A stretch of DNA of 64,000 nt from JAFAZJ01 sp964437145 (GTDB lineage Bacteria; Pseudomonadota; Alphaproteobacteria; Reyranellales; Reyranellaceae): NCBI GenBank assembly GCA_964437145.1, contig CAYTFW010000006.1, positions 11,013 through 75,012 on the forward strand. Reading direction: 5' to 3'. Below the pieces are notes generated by a model. It was not told the origin of the DNA and made no database searches. It was given only the letters and a program-made list of their open reading frames with translations. Shown here one piece after another: positions 10,836 to 18,592 of the stretch; position 1 is the first letter of the stretch; each line of letters opens with the position of its first letter. The position numbers and the translations under genes were made by a program.

Positions 10836-11387
10836 TCAACGCGCCGGCACAATGCAGAAGCCCTGGGCCTCGACGCCGAGCGGCACGTTGAACTTGCTGC
10901 GGAAATTCTCCAGCGCCACGGCCGCCGACAGCTCGACGATCTGCGCATCGTCGAAATGCTTCTTGAGCTTAGCGATCAGCGCCGGCTCGACCCGCTGACC
11001 AGTGATGGTCGCCTTCTCGGCGAACTCCAGCGCCAGCCGCTCGGCCTCGCTGAAGATCGCCACATCGCGCCAGCGCGCGACGTTGCGCATCTTCTCCTCG
11101 CCGTCCTTCTCAGCCTGCATCACACGTGATGCGTTGATGTCCATTCAAAAGGGACAGCCGTTGATGGTCGCCACCCTGAGATAGAGCAACGCGCGCAGGC
11201 CGGCCGGCAGTCGGTTCGACTGTTCCAATGCCGCGCTCAGGCGACCGGAGGCCTCCAGGATCGGCGGGCAATGCGCCATCACCTTGGTGGGATTGAGCAG
11301 GTCGCCGAACATCTCGCGCTGGCGCGCGAAGACCTTGCTGAGAATGGGATCACCGTTGTCCTCGGTGATCTCCGATACATGCGGCAT
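10836..11387 (-). CDS. AhpD-like / carboxymuconolactone decarboxylase-family selenoprotein (UGA read as Sec)
   Basis: Read conceptually through one in-frame TGA (11147-11145), this is a 183-residue alpha-helical CMD/AhpD-fold protein. Upstream of the TGA the reading ends in LRVATINGCPF; downstream it resumes at once with MDINASRV. In the family this site is a redox CxxC motif (NGCPFC-x-DIN), so the TGA lies exactly at the second cysteine, giving C78-P-F-U81. A hairpin at 11117-11132 follows with the spacing of a bacterial SECIS. AhpD-like proteins act as thiol peroxidases or reductants. The start at 11387 has GGAGC upstream and lies next to a large inverted repeat. The alternative, a nonsense mutation, is less likely because the frame is intact on both sides. 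Confidence 0.82.
11117..11132 (-). promoter_or_regulatory. Putative bacterial SECIS hairpin in the AhpD-like gene
   Basis: Counting from the U of the UGA, bases 16-21 (GCAUCA) pair with 26-31 (UGAUGC), leaving the loop CGUG at 22-25. The loop thus carries G23-U24, the same positions as the SelB-binding loop of E. coli fdhF. Pairing is perfect over 6 bp. Binding by SelB is inferred. Confidence 0.7.
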
Positions 11388-11401
11388 GGGGGGCTCCTTT
11401 T

Positions 11402-11556
11402 TCCTTCTCCCCGCGAAGGCGGGTAGAAGGTGCCCGAAGGGCGGATGAGGGGCTTCGCGATCTCATGACGACCACAACAGGCGTTGCGAGGCCTGAAAGC
11501 CCCTCATCCGCCTCGCTGCGCTCGGCACCTTCTCCCCGCCTTCGCGGGGAGAAGGA
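11402..11556. repeat. Large imperfect inverted repeat (about 155 bp)
   Basis: The outer arms TCCTTCTCCCCGCGAAGGCG and complement, then GAAGGTGCC, then GCGGATGAGGGG, recur in inverted order at the right end, with extra bases (tcgctgcgctc) inserted in the right arm and an unpaired centre of about 40 bases. It lies between the end of the hydratase gene and the start of the AhpD-like gene and resembles dispersed intergenic repeats common in high-GC Alphaproteobacteria. Confidence 0.75.
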
Positions 11557-11591
11557 TGATCCGCGTCAGCACCTCTTCGCGGCAACCGCCC

Positions 11592-12455
11592 TCATGTCGC
11601 GAATGTCACTTTGCCCTGCTGGCAGAGCGCGCCCTGGGCGTTGGCGATCCAGGTCGTAACCGTGCCGTCCTTCTCCGCCCGTGCGTTCACCGTGAAAGGC
11701 GCGGTGTGATAGACCGGGCTGGTGGCGCGGAACTCGTAGCGCGCCACGCGGCGGCCGGGATTCTCGCGCCGCGCCAGCTCGAGCTGCATCAGACCCATCA
11801 ATGGCCCGTGCACCAACAGGCCGGGATAGCCCTCGACCTGCGTGACATAGGGCAGGTCGTAGTGGATGCGGTGGCCGACGAAGACCAGCGCGGAGTAGCG
11901 GAACAACAGCACCGGATCAGGCGTCACCGCGCGCGACCAGGTCGCGTCGGCTGGTGCCGCCTTCGGCGCCGCCGGCTTCGCGTCGGGCGCGGGATCGCCG
12001 CGATAGACCAGGTCCTGCTCGTGCACTATCGCCGGGCCGTCCTTGCCGCTGATCGTGTTGCGCACGGTGACGAACACCATGGCGCCGCTGCTGCCGGTCT
12101 TGCCCTGCACGTCGGTGACCTTGGCTTCGCGGCTGATGGTGTCGCCGATGCGCACCGGCTTGATCAGCTCGATACGGTTGCCGGCGTTCATGCGCCGCGG
12201 CAGCTCGACCGGCGGCAGGAAGCCGCCGCGCTTGGGATGGCCATCGGGGCCGATCTGCGAGGCCGGCGCAGCCTCGAGGAAATAGAACATGTGCCAGTAG
12301 GGCGGCAGCTCGTCACCGTTTTTCGGCGCGGGATCGCCGGTCTCGAGCGTCGCCATCATCGCGCGCACGGGATAGGCGGTGACGAGATCCTCGCGGGTAT
12401 CGGTCTTGCCGATCCAGCTGCGGTAGTGGTCGAGCTTGTCGATCAGGGCGGTCAC
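11592..12455 (-). CDS. MaoC/FAS1-like dehydratase (mesaconyl-C4-CoA hydratase-like), copy 2
   Basis: A 287-residue double hot-dog protein. The N-terminal half is of the FAS1-like dehydratase type; the C-terminal half carries GHRIHYDLPYV (about residues 205-215) and EGYPGLLVHGPL, the active-site block of the R-hydratase fold. The closest known functions are hydration of C4/C5-CoA esters such as mesaconyl-C4-CoA or itaconyl-CoA. Its ATG overlaps the stop of the upstream paralogue by 4 bases. A linker near residues 155-172 is rich in Ala/Pro and is the most divergent part between the copies. Confidence 0.78.
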   Translation of the reverse strand: MTALIDKLDHYRSWIGKTDTREDLVTAYPVRAMMATLETGDPAPKNGDELPPYWHMFYFLEAAPASQIGPDGHPKRGGFLPPVELPRRMNAGNRIELIKPVRIGDTISREAKVTDVQGKTGSSGAMVFVTVRNTISGKDGPAIVHEQDLVYRGDPAPDAKPAAPKAAPADATWSRAVTPDPVLLFRYSALVFVGHRIHYDLPYVTQVEGYPGLLVHGPLMGLMQLELARRENPGRRVARYEFRATSPVYHTAPFTVNARAEKDGTVTTWIANAQGALCQQGKVTFAT

Positions 12456-13306
12456 GCGAACACCGCCTTACCTTGCTGCGCCGTCGCACCGTGTGGATCG
12501 CGGATCCAGGTCGTCACCGAGCCGTCGGCCTCGCGCCTGGCCTGCACGTCGAACGGCGCACGGTCGTAGACCGGCGCCAGCGCCCGCAACGCGAAGCTCT
12601 TCATCCTGCGATCGGGCACCGAGCGGCGCGCCAGCTCGACCTGCAGCAGGCACATCAGCGGGCCGTGCACGATCAGGCCGGGATAGCCTTCGGTGGTCGT
12701 GGTGTAGGGCTGGTCGTAATGGATGCGGTGCGGGTTGAAGGTCAGCGCCGAGAAGCGAAACAGCAGGACGGGATCGGGCGTGATCGTCTTGCTCCAGGTC
12801 GGGTCGGTCGGCGCCGGACGGCCGGCCTTCTGCACCTCGCCCGGCTTGGCGGCCTCGCGATAGACGCCGTCGATCTCCTCCTCCACCGCCAGGCCCGCTG
12901 CGCCGAAGATGCGGTGGCGGACGGTCACGAACACCATCTCGCCCGTGCTGCCGCTCTTGCCCTCGATCGCGGTGATCGCCGATTCGCGGCGCAGACTGTC
13001 GCCGAGTTTCAGCGGCGTATCGTGGAACGTGAAACGGCTGCCCGCCCACATGCGTCGGGGCAGGCTCACCGGCGGCATGAAGTCACCGCGACCCGGCAGC
13101 CCGTCCGGCCCGAGCTTCGACCGCGGCGTAGTGTCGAGGAAATAGAGCCAATGCCATAGCGGCGGAAGCGCGTCGCCCGTCTTCAGGCGGGCATCACCGG
13201 TATCGAAAGTCTGGATCAGCGCGTGCGGCGGAAAAGGAGCGGCCAAGTCCTCGCGCGTCTCGCCCCGTCCGATCCATTGGCGCCAGGTCGCCAGATCGTC
13301 GCTCAT
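12452..13306 (-). CDS. MaoC/FAS1-like dehydratase (mesaconyl-C4-CoA hydratase-like), copy 1
   Basis: A 284-residue paralogue of the following gene with the same architecture: WRQWIGRGETREDL at the N-terminus, PLWHWLYFLD near residue 50, and NPHRIHYDQPY plus EGYPGLIVHGPL in the C-terminal hot-dog. The two genes overlap by 4 bases, so this is a tandem duplication in one operon, possibly giving a heteromer or two substrate ranges. Both end in a similar motif (TTWI, QQGK). The CoA substrate is not known. Confidence 0.78.
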   Translation of the reverse strand: MSDDLATWRQWIGRGETREDLAAPFPPHALIQTFDTGDARLKTGDALPPLWHWLYFLDTTPRSKLGPDGLPGRGDFMPPVSLPRRMWAGSRFTFHDTPLKLGDSLRRESAITAIEGKSGSTGEMVFVTVRHRIFGAAGLAVEEEIDGVYREAAKPGEVQKAGRPAPTDPTWSKTITPDPVLLFRFSALTFNPHRIHYDQPYTTTTEGYPGLIVHGPLMCLLQVELARRSVPDRRMKSFALRALAPVYDRAPFDVQARREADGSVTTWIRDPHGATAQQGKAVFA

Positions 13307-13421
13307 GCCTGTTCCTCCGGTTTATTGGATACTCTGCCACGCAGGGTGGCGGATGCCCACTGTCGACGCTATATACCCGGCATGGCGGAGACGCCGGACG
13401 GACCATGGGAGACGGATCGCG

Positions 13422-13748
13422 ATGAGCACTTTCGACGAGCGGGAAAAGGCCTTCGAGAACAAGTTCAAACGCGATCAGGACCTGCAGTTCAAGGTCAACA
13501 ATCGGCGCAACCGGCTGCTCGGCCATTGGATCGCCGCGCAGCTCGGCAAGGCCGGCCCTGACGCCGACGCCTACGCCAAAGAAGTCGTGATGAGCGACTT
13601 CGAGAAGGCCGGCGACGACGACGTGCTGCAGAAGGTGCTGGGCGACCTGAAGGCCGCCGGTAAGCCGGCCGACGCCGGCGTCGTGCGCAAGCAGATGGAC
13701 AAGCTGATCGACGAGGCCAAGAAGCAGGTGATGGAAGAGTCGAAGTAG
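13422..13748 (+). CDS. DUF1476 protein (F1Fo-ATPase zeta-subunit-like inhibitor)
   Basis: A 108-residue all-helical protein of the alphaproteobacterial DUF1476 family, the zeta subunit that inhibits ATP hydrolysis by the F1 motor. The hallmark block FKVNNRRNRLLGHWIA lies near residues 22-37, preceded by the inhibitory helix MSTFDEREKAFENKF. The ATG at 13422 follows a GGGAGACGG ribosome-binding stretch and gives the family length; a longer in-frame start is not family-like. In related bacteria it sits between purB and purC; here those are 7 kb and 4 kb away. Confidence 0.88.
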   Translation: MSTFDEREKAFENKFKRDQDLQFKVNNRRNRLLGHWIAAQLGKAGPDADAYAKEVVMSDFEKAGDDDVLQKVLGDLKAAGKPADAGVVRKQMDKLIDEAKKQVMEESK

Positions 13749-13753
13749 GCGAC

Positions 13754-14506
13754 ATGGACCTCAAGCTCGCCGGCCGCACGGCGCTGGTCACCGGCGCCAG
13801 CATCGGCATCGGCCGCGGCATCGCCAAGGCATTGGCGGCGGAGGGCGTGAAGCTCGCCGTCGTCGCGCGCCGGCGCAATCTGCTGGAGACGTTGGCCGAT
13901 GAGATCGTCGCGACGGGCGGCGCGCGCCCGGCGTTAATCGAGTGCGACATGATGCGCGAAGACGCGCCGGCGACCATCACCGGCGCGGCGGTCAAGGAAC
14001 TCGGCGGCGTCGACATCCTGGTCAACAACGCCGGCGGCAGCCGCCACTTCAAGCTGCACACCGACGAGGCGCAGTGGCAGGAGGCGATGACCTTGAACTT
14101 CACGCGCCAGCGTCAGATCGCCGATCGGCTGATCGACGGCATGATCGAGCGCAAGTTCGGCCGCATCGTCAACATCACGGGCAAGTCCGAGCCCGACGGC
14201 ATCAACGGCGCCTTCTGCGCCAAGGCGGCGATGCATTCCTGGTCGAAGGGCCTGTCGCGCGAGGTCGGCAAGCACGGCGTCACCGTGAACTGCATCCCGC
14301 CCGGCCGCATCCACAGCGAACAGATCCTGCGCAACTACACGCCCGAGTACCGCAAGTGGCAGTCGGAGAACGAGATCCCGGTCGGCCGCTACGGCGAGCC
14401 GGAGGAGATCGCGGCACTCGTCTGCTTCCTCGCCTCGCCGCTCGCCGGCTACATCACCGGTACGGTGATCCCCGTGGACGGCGGACTGCGGCGGTATCAA
14501 TTCTGA
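13754..14506 (+). CDS. SDR-family oxidoreductase lacking the usual catalytic tyrosine
   Basis: A 250-residue classical-size short-chain dehydrogenase. The nucleotide-binding motif TGASIGIG is at residues 13-20 and NNAGG at 91-95. Where the catalytic Y-x-x-x-K is expected the sequence reads AFCAK (153-157), so the lysine is present but the tyrosine is alanine; the serine segment reads NITGK. The C-terminus TGTVIPVDGGLRRYQF is typical of 3-oxoacyl-ACP-reductase-like SDRs. It begins 5 bases after the DUF1476 gene. It may act by a changed mechanism or be non-catalytic; substrate unknown. Confidence 0.78.
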   Translation: MDLKLAGRTALVTGASIGIGRGIAKALAAEGVKLAVVARRRNLLETLADEIVATGGARPALIECDMMREDAPATITGAAVKELGGVDILVNNAGGSRHFKLHTDEAQWQEAMTLNFTRQRQIADRLIDGMIERKFGRIVNITGKSEPDGINGAFCAKAAMHSWSKGLSREVGKHGVTVNCIPPGRIHSEQILRNYTPEYRKWQSENEIPVGRYGEPEEIAALVCFLASPLAGYITGTVIPVDGGLRRYQF

Positions 14507-14531
14507 AACACTCCCGTCCTACATCGGCGCC

Positions 14532-15275
14532 ATGACCACCTACGATCGCCTGATTCCCATCGAAGGCACCAGCAACGTCCGCTGCGTCGGCGCCTACGCG
14601 ACGCGCGACGGCCGCCACGTGAAGCGCGGCGTCATCTACCGCTCGGCCAATCTCGACGAGCTCAGCCCGGCCGGTCGCGCGCGCTTCGACACACTGGATC
14701 TGGGCACCATTGTCGACTTCCGCGGGGTCAACGAGGCCGCCGCCGCACCGGCCTTCGCCCCCGGCGTGCGCCTGCATTCGCCGATCGAACCCACCGTGGC
14801 CGAGGAATTGCGCCGCCGCCGCGAGCGCGGGCCGCTCGACGCCGCCGTCGCCGTGGATGTGATGGAGCAGACCTATCGCTGGTACGCGCTGGAGAAGCAC
14901 GACGCCTTCGCCCGCATGTTCGAGCGCCTGCTGAACGCCGGCGACAAGCCCCTGCTGTTCCACTGCGCCGCCGGCAAGGATCGCACTGGCGTCGCCGCGG
15001 CGCTAATCCTCTCGGTGCTGGGCGTGCCGCGCGACGTCATCGTCGCGGACTACCTGCTGAGCAACGATCACTACGTACCCAGGGTATTGACCATCTCGGA
15101 GTTCCCCGACGAGGTGCGCGCCGCCTTGGTCAAGGTGCGGCCGTCGTTCCTCAGCGCCGCGCTCGACACGATCGAAGGCCGCTGGGGCAGCGTCGAGCGC
15201 TACCTCGAAGACACGATGAACATCGGCCCCCGCGAGCGCATGGCGCTCGCCGCCGCGCTGACCGAGCCGGCATAG
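14532..15275 (+). CDS. Tyrosine-protein phosphatase (PTP-like, DSP/SIW14 type)
   Basis: A 247-residue cytosolic protein with the cysteine-phosphatase signature HCAAGKDRTG: H144, nucleophile C145 and phosphate-binding R151. N-terminal blocks RSANLDELS and GTIVDFRGVNE match the bacterial PTP-like family that acts on phosphotyrosine or phosphoinositides. The general acid is not obvious. It lies 25 bases after the SDR gene on the same strand and may be co-transcribed. The substrate cannot be told from sequence. Confidence 0.8.
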   Translation: MTTYDRLIPIEGTSNVRCVGAYATRDGRHVKRGVIYRSANLDELSPAGRARFDTLDLGTIVDFRGVNEAAAAPAFAPGVRLHSPIEPTVAEELRRRRERGPLDAAVAVDVMEQTYRWYALEKHDAFARMFERLLNAGDKPLLFHCAAGKDRTGVAAALILSVLGVPRDVIVADYLLSNDHYVPRVLTISEFPDEVRAALVKVRPSFLSAALDTIEGRWGSVERYLEDTMNIGPRERMALAAALTEPA

Positions 15276-15471
15276 CGGCCCTCGCCTCCCTGAGCGCGCC
15301 CGCTGGGCACGTCTCGACAGGTGGGCGATCCGCTCTTTGCCTGTGGACGAGTTGCGCCGAGGCGACCGTCGCAGGGGCAAGAGAAAGCCCTGCGCCACAA
15401 GCAACGGATGCTCGGATAGGCGCGCCGTAGCCGCGGAAATAGAAGACGACGGGCGTTCGGCGGTACACCTG

Positions 15472-15492
15472 CTCCAGTCTTTTCGACTGGAG
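15472..15492 (+). promoter_or_regulatory. Hairpin that buries the ribosome-binding site of the next gene
   Basis: Perfect 8-bp arms CTCCAGTC and GACTGGAG with loop TTTTC. The 3' arm contains GGAG (15489-15492), the only Shine-Dalgarno-like stretch for the ATG at 15500. Folding would therefore block initiation. A regulatory role is inferred. Confidence 0.6.
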
Positions 15493-15499
15493 CCCCGCC

Positions 15500-16180
15500 A
15501 TGTCCCGCGACCGCACGCTGCCCACCGACTTCTGGACTTGGGAGGCCGTCATCGACTGCTCGATGACCGCGCGCCTCCTGTTTCTCGGCCTGTGGAACTT
15601 CGCCGACGATTTCGGCGTCCAGCCGCTCAGGCCGCGCACCATCAGGATGCAGGTGTTTCCCGGCGATTCGATCGACGAAGCCGCAATTCGCGGCCTGATC
15701 GACGAATTGGTGGCGCGCGGGCTGGTGCGCATCTTTACCGTCGAAGGGCAGGACTACCTCTCGGTGATCCACTGGGAACAGGTCCAGCGGGTCGGCCGCC
15801 GGGCGCGGCATCGCTATCCGGCGGATCCGGCCAAGCCGGTGCCGGTCGAGACGACGGCGCCGCCACCGTCCCAGCCCGCCGCGCGGCATGCGTCAGATGG
15901 CGTCAGGGTGTCATCGCGCTGGCGCAAGGCGATCCGATATCAGTTGGGCAGGTCATGGCCGGGCGGGCCACCGGCCGACCTCGAACGCTGGATGGGGCGC
16001 TGGCTGGTCGAGGGCCATGACCTGCAGCGCGACGTGCTGCCGGCGATCGACGCGGTCTGCCAAGCCGCCGCCGACGGCAAGCCGCTGTCAGGATTGCAGG
16101 CGGTGTCGGATCACCTGGCGGCCCATTCCCTGGCTCGGATGAGCAGGGGCGGTACCAACTCTGACCACATCTCTCTTTGA
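15500..16180 (+). CDS. Phage replication-initiator-like hypothetical protein
   Basis: A 226-residue protein whose N-terminus (RTLPTDFWTWEAVIDCSM followed by ARLLFLGLWNFADDFG) resembles the winged-helix domain of phage-encoded replication/initiator proteins that begin 'IKPDFF.. LSPLARLLFIGLW'. The block EAAIRGLIDELVARGLVRIF fits the recognition region. A disordered Pro/Ala linker (about 116-135) leads to a helical C-terminal part. No other phage gene is nearby, so it is a lone remnant or domesticated gene. Its ribosome-binding site lies inside a hairpin. Confidence 0.5.
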   Translation: MSRDRTLPTDFWTWEAVIDCSMTARLLFLGLWNFADDFGVQPLRPRTIRMQVFPGDSIDEAAIRGLIDELVARGLVRIFTVEGQDYLSVIHWEQVQRVGRRARHRYPADPAKPVPVETTAPPPSQPAARHASDGVRVSSRWRKAIRYQLGRSWPGGPPADLERWMGRWLVEGHDLQRDVLPAIDAVCQAAADGKPLSGLQAVSDHLAAHSLARMSRGGTNSDHISL

Positions 16181-16188
16181 GTTCTCAT

Positions 16189-16211
16189 ACCTTCCCCCGG
16201 AGGGGGAAGGT
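16189..16211. terminator. Bidirectional hairpin between convergent genes
   Basis: 10-bp arms ACCTTCCCCC and GGGGGAAGGT with loop GGA lie between two convergent stops (16180 and 16230). There is no strong T-tract, so it may be a dispersed repeat that also terminates transcription. Confidence 0.6.
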
Positions 16212-16229
16212 AGGAGGTAGTCAAACCGG

Positions 16230-17357
16230 CTACTGCGCCGCCACTCCGATATCTTTGCTGACGATGCGCTTACGCTTGGCGTTGATCTCGCGCAGCATGA
16301 TCATGGTTTCTTCGGCCACAGCGGCACCGGGGATCTCCTCGCCGTCACTCGCCAGTTCCTTCATGTCGACCCACACCGCATAAAGCGGCCGCGTGCGGTC
16401 GGTGATGATGCCGGCATGCAGCAGGGTCTTGATCAGCACCCGGAAGATGTTGGTGCTGTTGGTGAGCTGCTGGCGACGGTCCTCGTCCGAGAACACCTCG
16501 CGAATGGCGTCGCGTACCCACTCCCAGTGGAGGCCGTACTTGCCGTAGATGATCTGCTTCTGCTCGGCGTTGACTAGATTGAAGAACAGCACCTGGAAGA
16601 CCTCGGCGGTCCAGTCCTCGACGCGTTGGTGCTCCTCCGGCGTCAGCTTGCCGATGGTGCGCTGCGCCCAGATACGGCCGAAGCGGTGATGGAAAGCCTC
16701 GTCGCTCATCACCAGCTGCACCAGGCGGCGCAGCACGGGATCGTTGGTTTGCGCGTTGAGCGTGGCGAAGGCGCCCATCGCCAAGCCCTCGACCAGCATC
16801 TGCATGCCGACAATCTTGCGGTAGACCTCGGTCGTGGTGACCAGCTCGGTCAGCAGCTTGCCCACCGTGGCGCCGACCGGCAGCGGCTCGCCCCAGCGCG
16901 CGCCAATGTACCGGGTGAAGCCCGCGACGTGGCGGGCCTCCTCGCGGGCCTGGTTGGCGGCGTATTCCTGCGCGCCCGGGTCGAGCAGGATGTGGCACAG
17001 GCTGGCCGAGAGCGAGAGCGCGCCCTGCTCGCCATGCAGCAGGCTCGACAGCGACCAGTGGGTGACGTCGTTGGCGAGCTGGATCTTCTGGCGGTCGTCG
17101 AGCTCGTCGGCCACCGCGCTCTTGAGCTCCATGATGTTCTCGAGCGGCAGGATCGGCGTGGTCGCCATGTCGAAGGGCTGGCTGAAGTCGATATAGGTCG
17201 GGTCCAGCGGGTCCCAGAAATGGTCGTGGGTCTGGGAAATGATGCGGTCGAAGGCGTCGGACCGCCGGCCATAGCGGTTGATCGCCATCATCGCCGGGAA
17301 GTCGTCACGGTCGACGGTGTCGTAGGCGGCGTCATAAGTGATCTGGGCGGCGGCCAT
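16230..17357 (-). CDS. Ferritin-like di-iron protein, paralogue 1
   Basis: A 375-residue soluble helical protein with the full carboxylate di-iron set: E110 (HGEQGA), E140 and H143 (EEARH), E190 (LVEGLA), E220 and H223 (SDEAFHH). This E, ExxH, E, ExxH order is that of R2-like, AurF-like and acyl-desaturase-type oxygenases. The exact reaction is unknown. A second copy of equal length lies at 43233-44360. The ATG at 17357 is family-consistent, giving the same length as the paralogue. Confidence 0.75.
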   Translation of the reverse strand: MAAAQITYDAAYDTVDRDDFPAMMAINRYGRRSDAFDRIISQTHDHFWDPLDPTYIDFSQPFDMATTPILPLENIMELKSAVADELDDRQKIQLANDVTHWSLSSLLHGEQGALSLSASLCHILLDPGAQEYAANQAREEARHVAGFTRYIGARWGEPLPVGATVGKLLTELVTTTEVYRKIVGMQMLVEGLAMGAFATLNAQTNDPVLRRLVQLVMSDEAFHHRFGRIWAQRTIGKLTPEEHQRVEDWTAEVFQVLFFNLVNAEQKQIIYGKYGLHWEWVRDAIREVFSDEDRRQQLTNSTNIFRVLIKTLLHAGIITDRTRPLYAVWVDMKELASDGEEIPGAAVAEETMIMLREINAKRKRIVSKDIGVAAQ

Positions 17358-17574
17358 CGCGGGCTCCGAAAAGGGTCTTGCGGTAATCTGACTACAGCGT
17401 CATCTAACCGAAAAAAGCGCGAATTGACAGTGACTTGGTGGTGAGCGTGGTAACCCACAAGAGGCTGCGACGGCAGGCCCCAGCGTGTTGCACCCTAAGG
17501 GATGCGCCTGCTAGAACCCGGCTTGAGAAACGGGTGCGGCGGGCCTCCTCCGCCGACGCCCCGGAGAGAGCCCC

Positions 17575-18339
17575 ATGAGCCGCCGTCGCCGCCTCTACGA
17601 GGGCAAGGCCAAGATCCTCTATGAGGGGCCCGAACCCGGAACCATCGTCCAATACTTCAAGGACGACGCCAGTGCCTTCAACAATTCCAAGAAGGGCACG
17701 ATCACCGGCAAGGGCGTGATCAACAACCGCATCTCGGAATATCTGATGACGCGGCTGAACGAGATCGGCGTGCCCACCCACTTCATCCGTCGGCTGAACA
17801 TGCGCGAGCAGCTCATCCGGCAGGTCGAGATCATCCCGCTCGAGGTAGTGGTGCGCAACGTCGCCGCGGGCTCGCTGGCCGAGCGTTTCGGCATCCCCGA
17901 GGGCCAGCAGCTACCGCGCTCGATCCTCGAGTTCTATTACAAGAACGACCAGCTCAAGAACCCGATCGTCACCGAGGAGCACATCACCTGCTTCGGCTGG
18001 GCGCAGCCGCAGGACATCGACGACATCGTGGCGCTCTCGCTGCGCATCAACGATTTCCTCTCGGGCCTGTTCCTGGGTATCGGCATCAAGCTGGTCGATT
18101 TCAAGATCGAGTTTGGCCGGCTGTATGAGGACGAGATGGTCCGAATCGTGCTGGCCGACGAGATCAGCCCGGATTCGTGCCGGCTGTGGGACTTGAAGAC
18201 CAACGAGAAGATGGACAAGGACCGCTTCCGCCGCGACCTCGGCAAGGTCGAGGAGGCCTACCAGGAAGTCGCGCGGCGGCTCGGCATCCTGCTCGACCCC
18301 GGCGCCGGCGATCATCGCGGGCCTACGACAGTACAATAG
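17575..18339 (+). CDS. purC: SAICAR synthase
   Basis: A 254-residue phosphoribosylaminoimidazole-succinocarboxamide synthase, the ATP-dependent step joining aspartate to CAIR in purine synthesis. The N-terminus RRRRLYEGKAKILYEG binds nucleotide; VEIIPLEVVVRNVAAGS is the central signature and DEISPDSCRLWD the second. Length is canonical for the short bacterial form. CGGAGAGAG lies just upstream of the ATG. It heads the purC-purS-purQ-purL run. Confidence 0.97.
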   Translation: MSRRRRLYEGKAKILYEGPEPGTIVQYFKDDASAFNNSKKGTITGKGVINNRISEYLMTRLNEIGVPTHFIRRLNMREQLIRQVEIIPLEVVVRNVAAGSLAERFGIPEGQQLPRSILEFYYKNDQLKNPIVTEEHITCFGWAQPQDIDDIVALSLRINDFLSGLFLGIGIKLVDFKIEFGRLYEDEMVRIVLADEISPDSCRLWDLKTNEKMDKDRFRRDLGKVEEAYQEVARRLGILLDPGAGDHRGPTTVQ

Positions 18340-18349
18340 GCGGGAGACC

Positions 18350-18592
18350 ATGAAGGCGCGCGTCCACGTCACGCTGAAGAACGGCGTCCTCGATCCGCAG
18401 GGCAAGGCGATCGGCAACGCGCTGCACCGCCTGGGCTTCCCCGAGGTCGGCGACGTGCGCCAGGGCAAGTTCATCGAGCTGGAGATCGAGGAGACCGACG
18501 AGGCCCGCGCCAAAGCCCGCCTCGACGAGATGTGCCGCAAGCTGCTGGCCAACACCGTGATCGAAAACTACCGCATCGAGCTGGTGGCGTGA
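18350..18592 (+). CDS. purS: FGAM synthase subunit PurS
   Basis: An 80-residue small subunit of three-part phosphoribosylformylglycinamidine synthase; it bridges PurQ and PurL and helps channel ammonia. The sequence KARVHVTLKNGVLDPQGKAI is family-typical. A GGGAGACC ribosome-binding site precedes it. Its stop overlaps the purQ start by one base (TGATG), so translation is coupled. Confidence 0.95.
   Translation: MKARVHVTLKNGVLDPQGKAIGNALHRLGFPEVGDVRQGKFIELEIEETDEARAKARLDEMCRKLLANTVIENYRIELVA

Noticed and set aside
10836..11387. Reading the AhpD-like gene as two separate proteins or as a pseudogene
   Set aside because: The frame is the same on both sides of the TGA, the TGA lies at the redox cysteine and a SECIS-like hairpin follows; neither half alone would be a full domain.
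15500..16180. A prophage
   Set aside because: Only one phage-like gene is present; no integrase, capsid, tail or attachment-site repeats were seen nearby.
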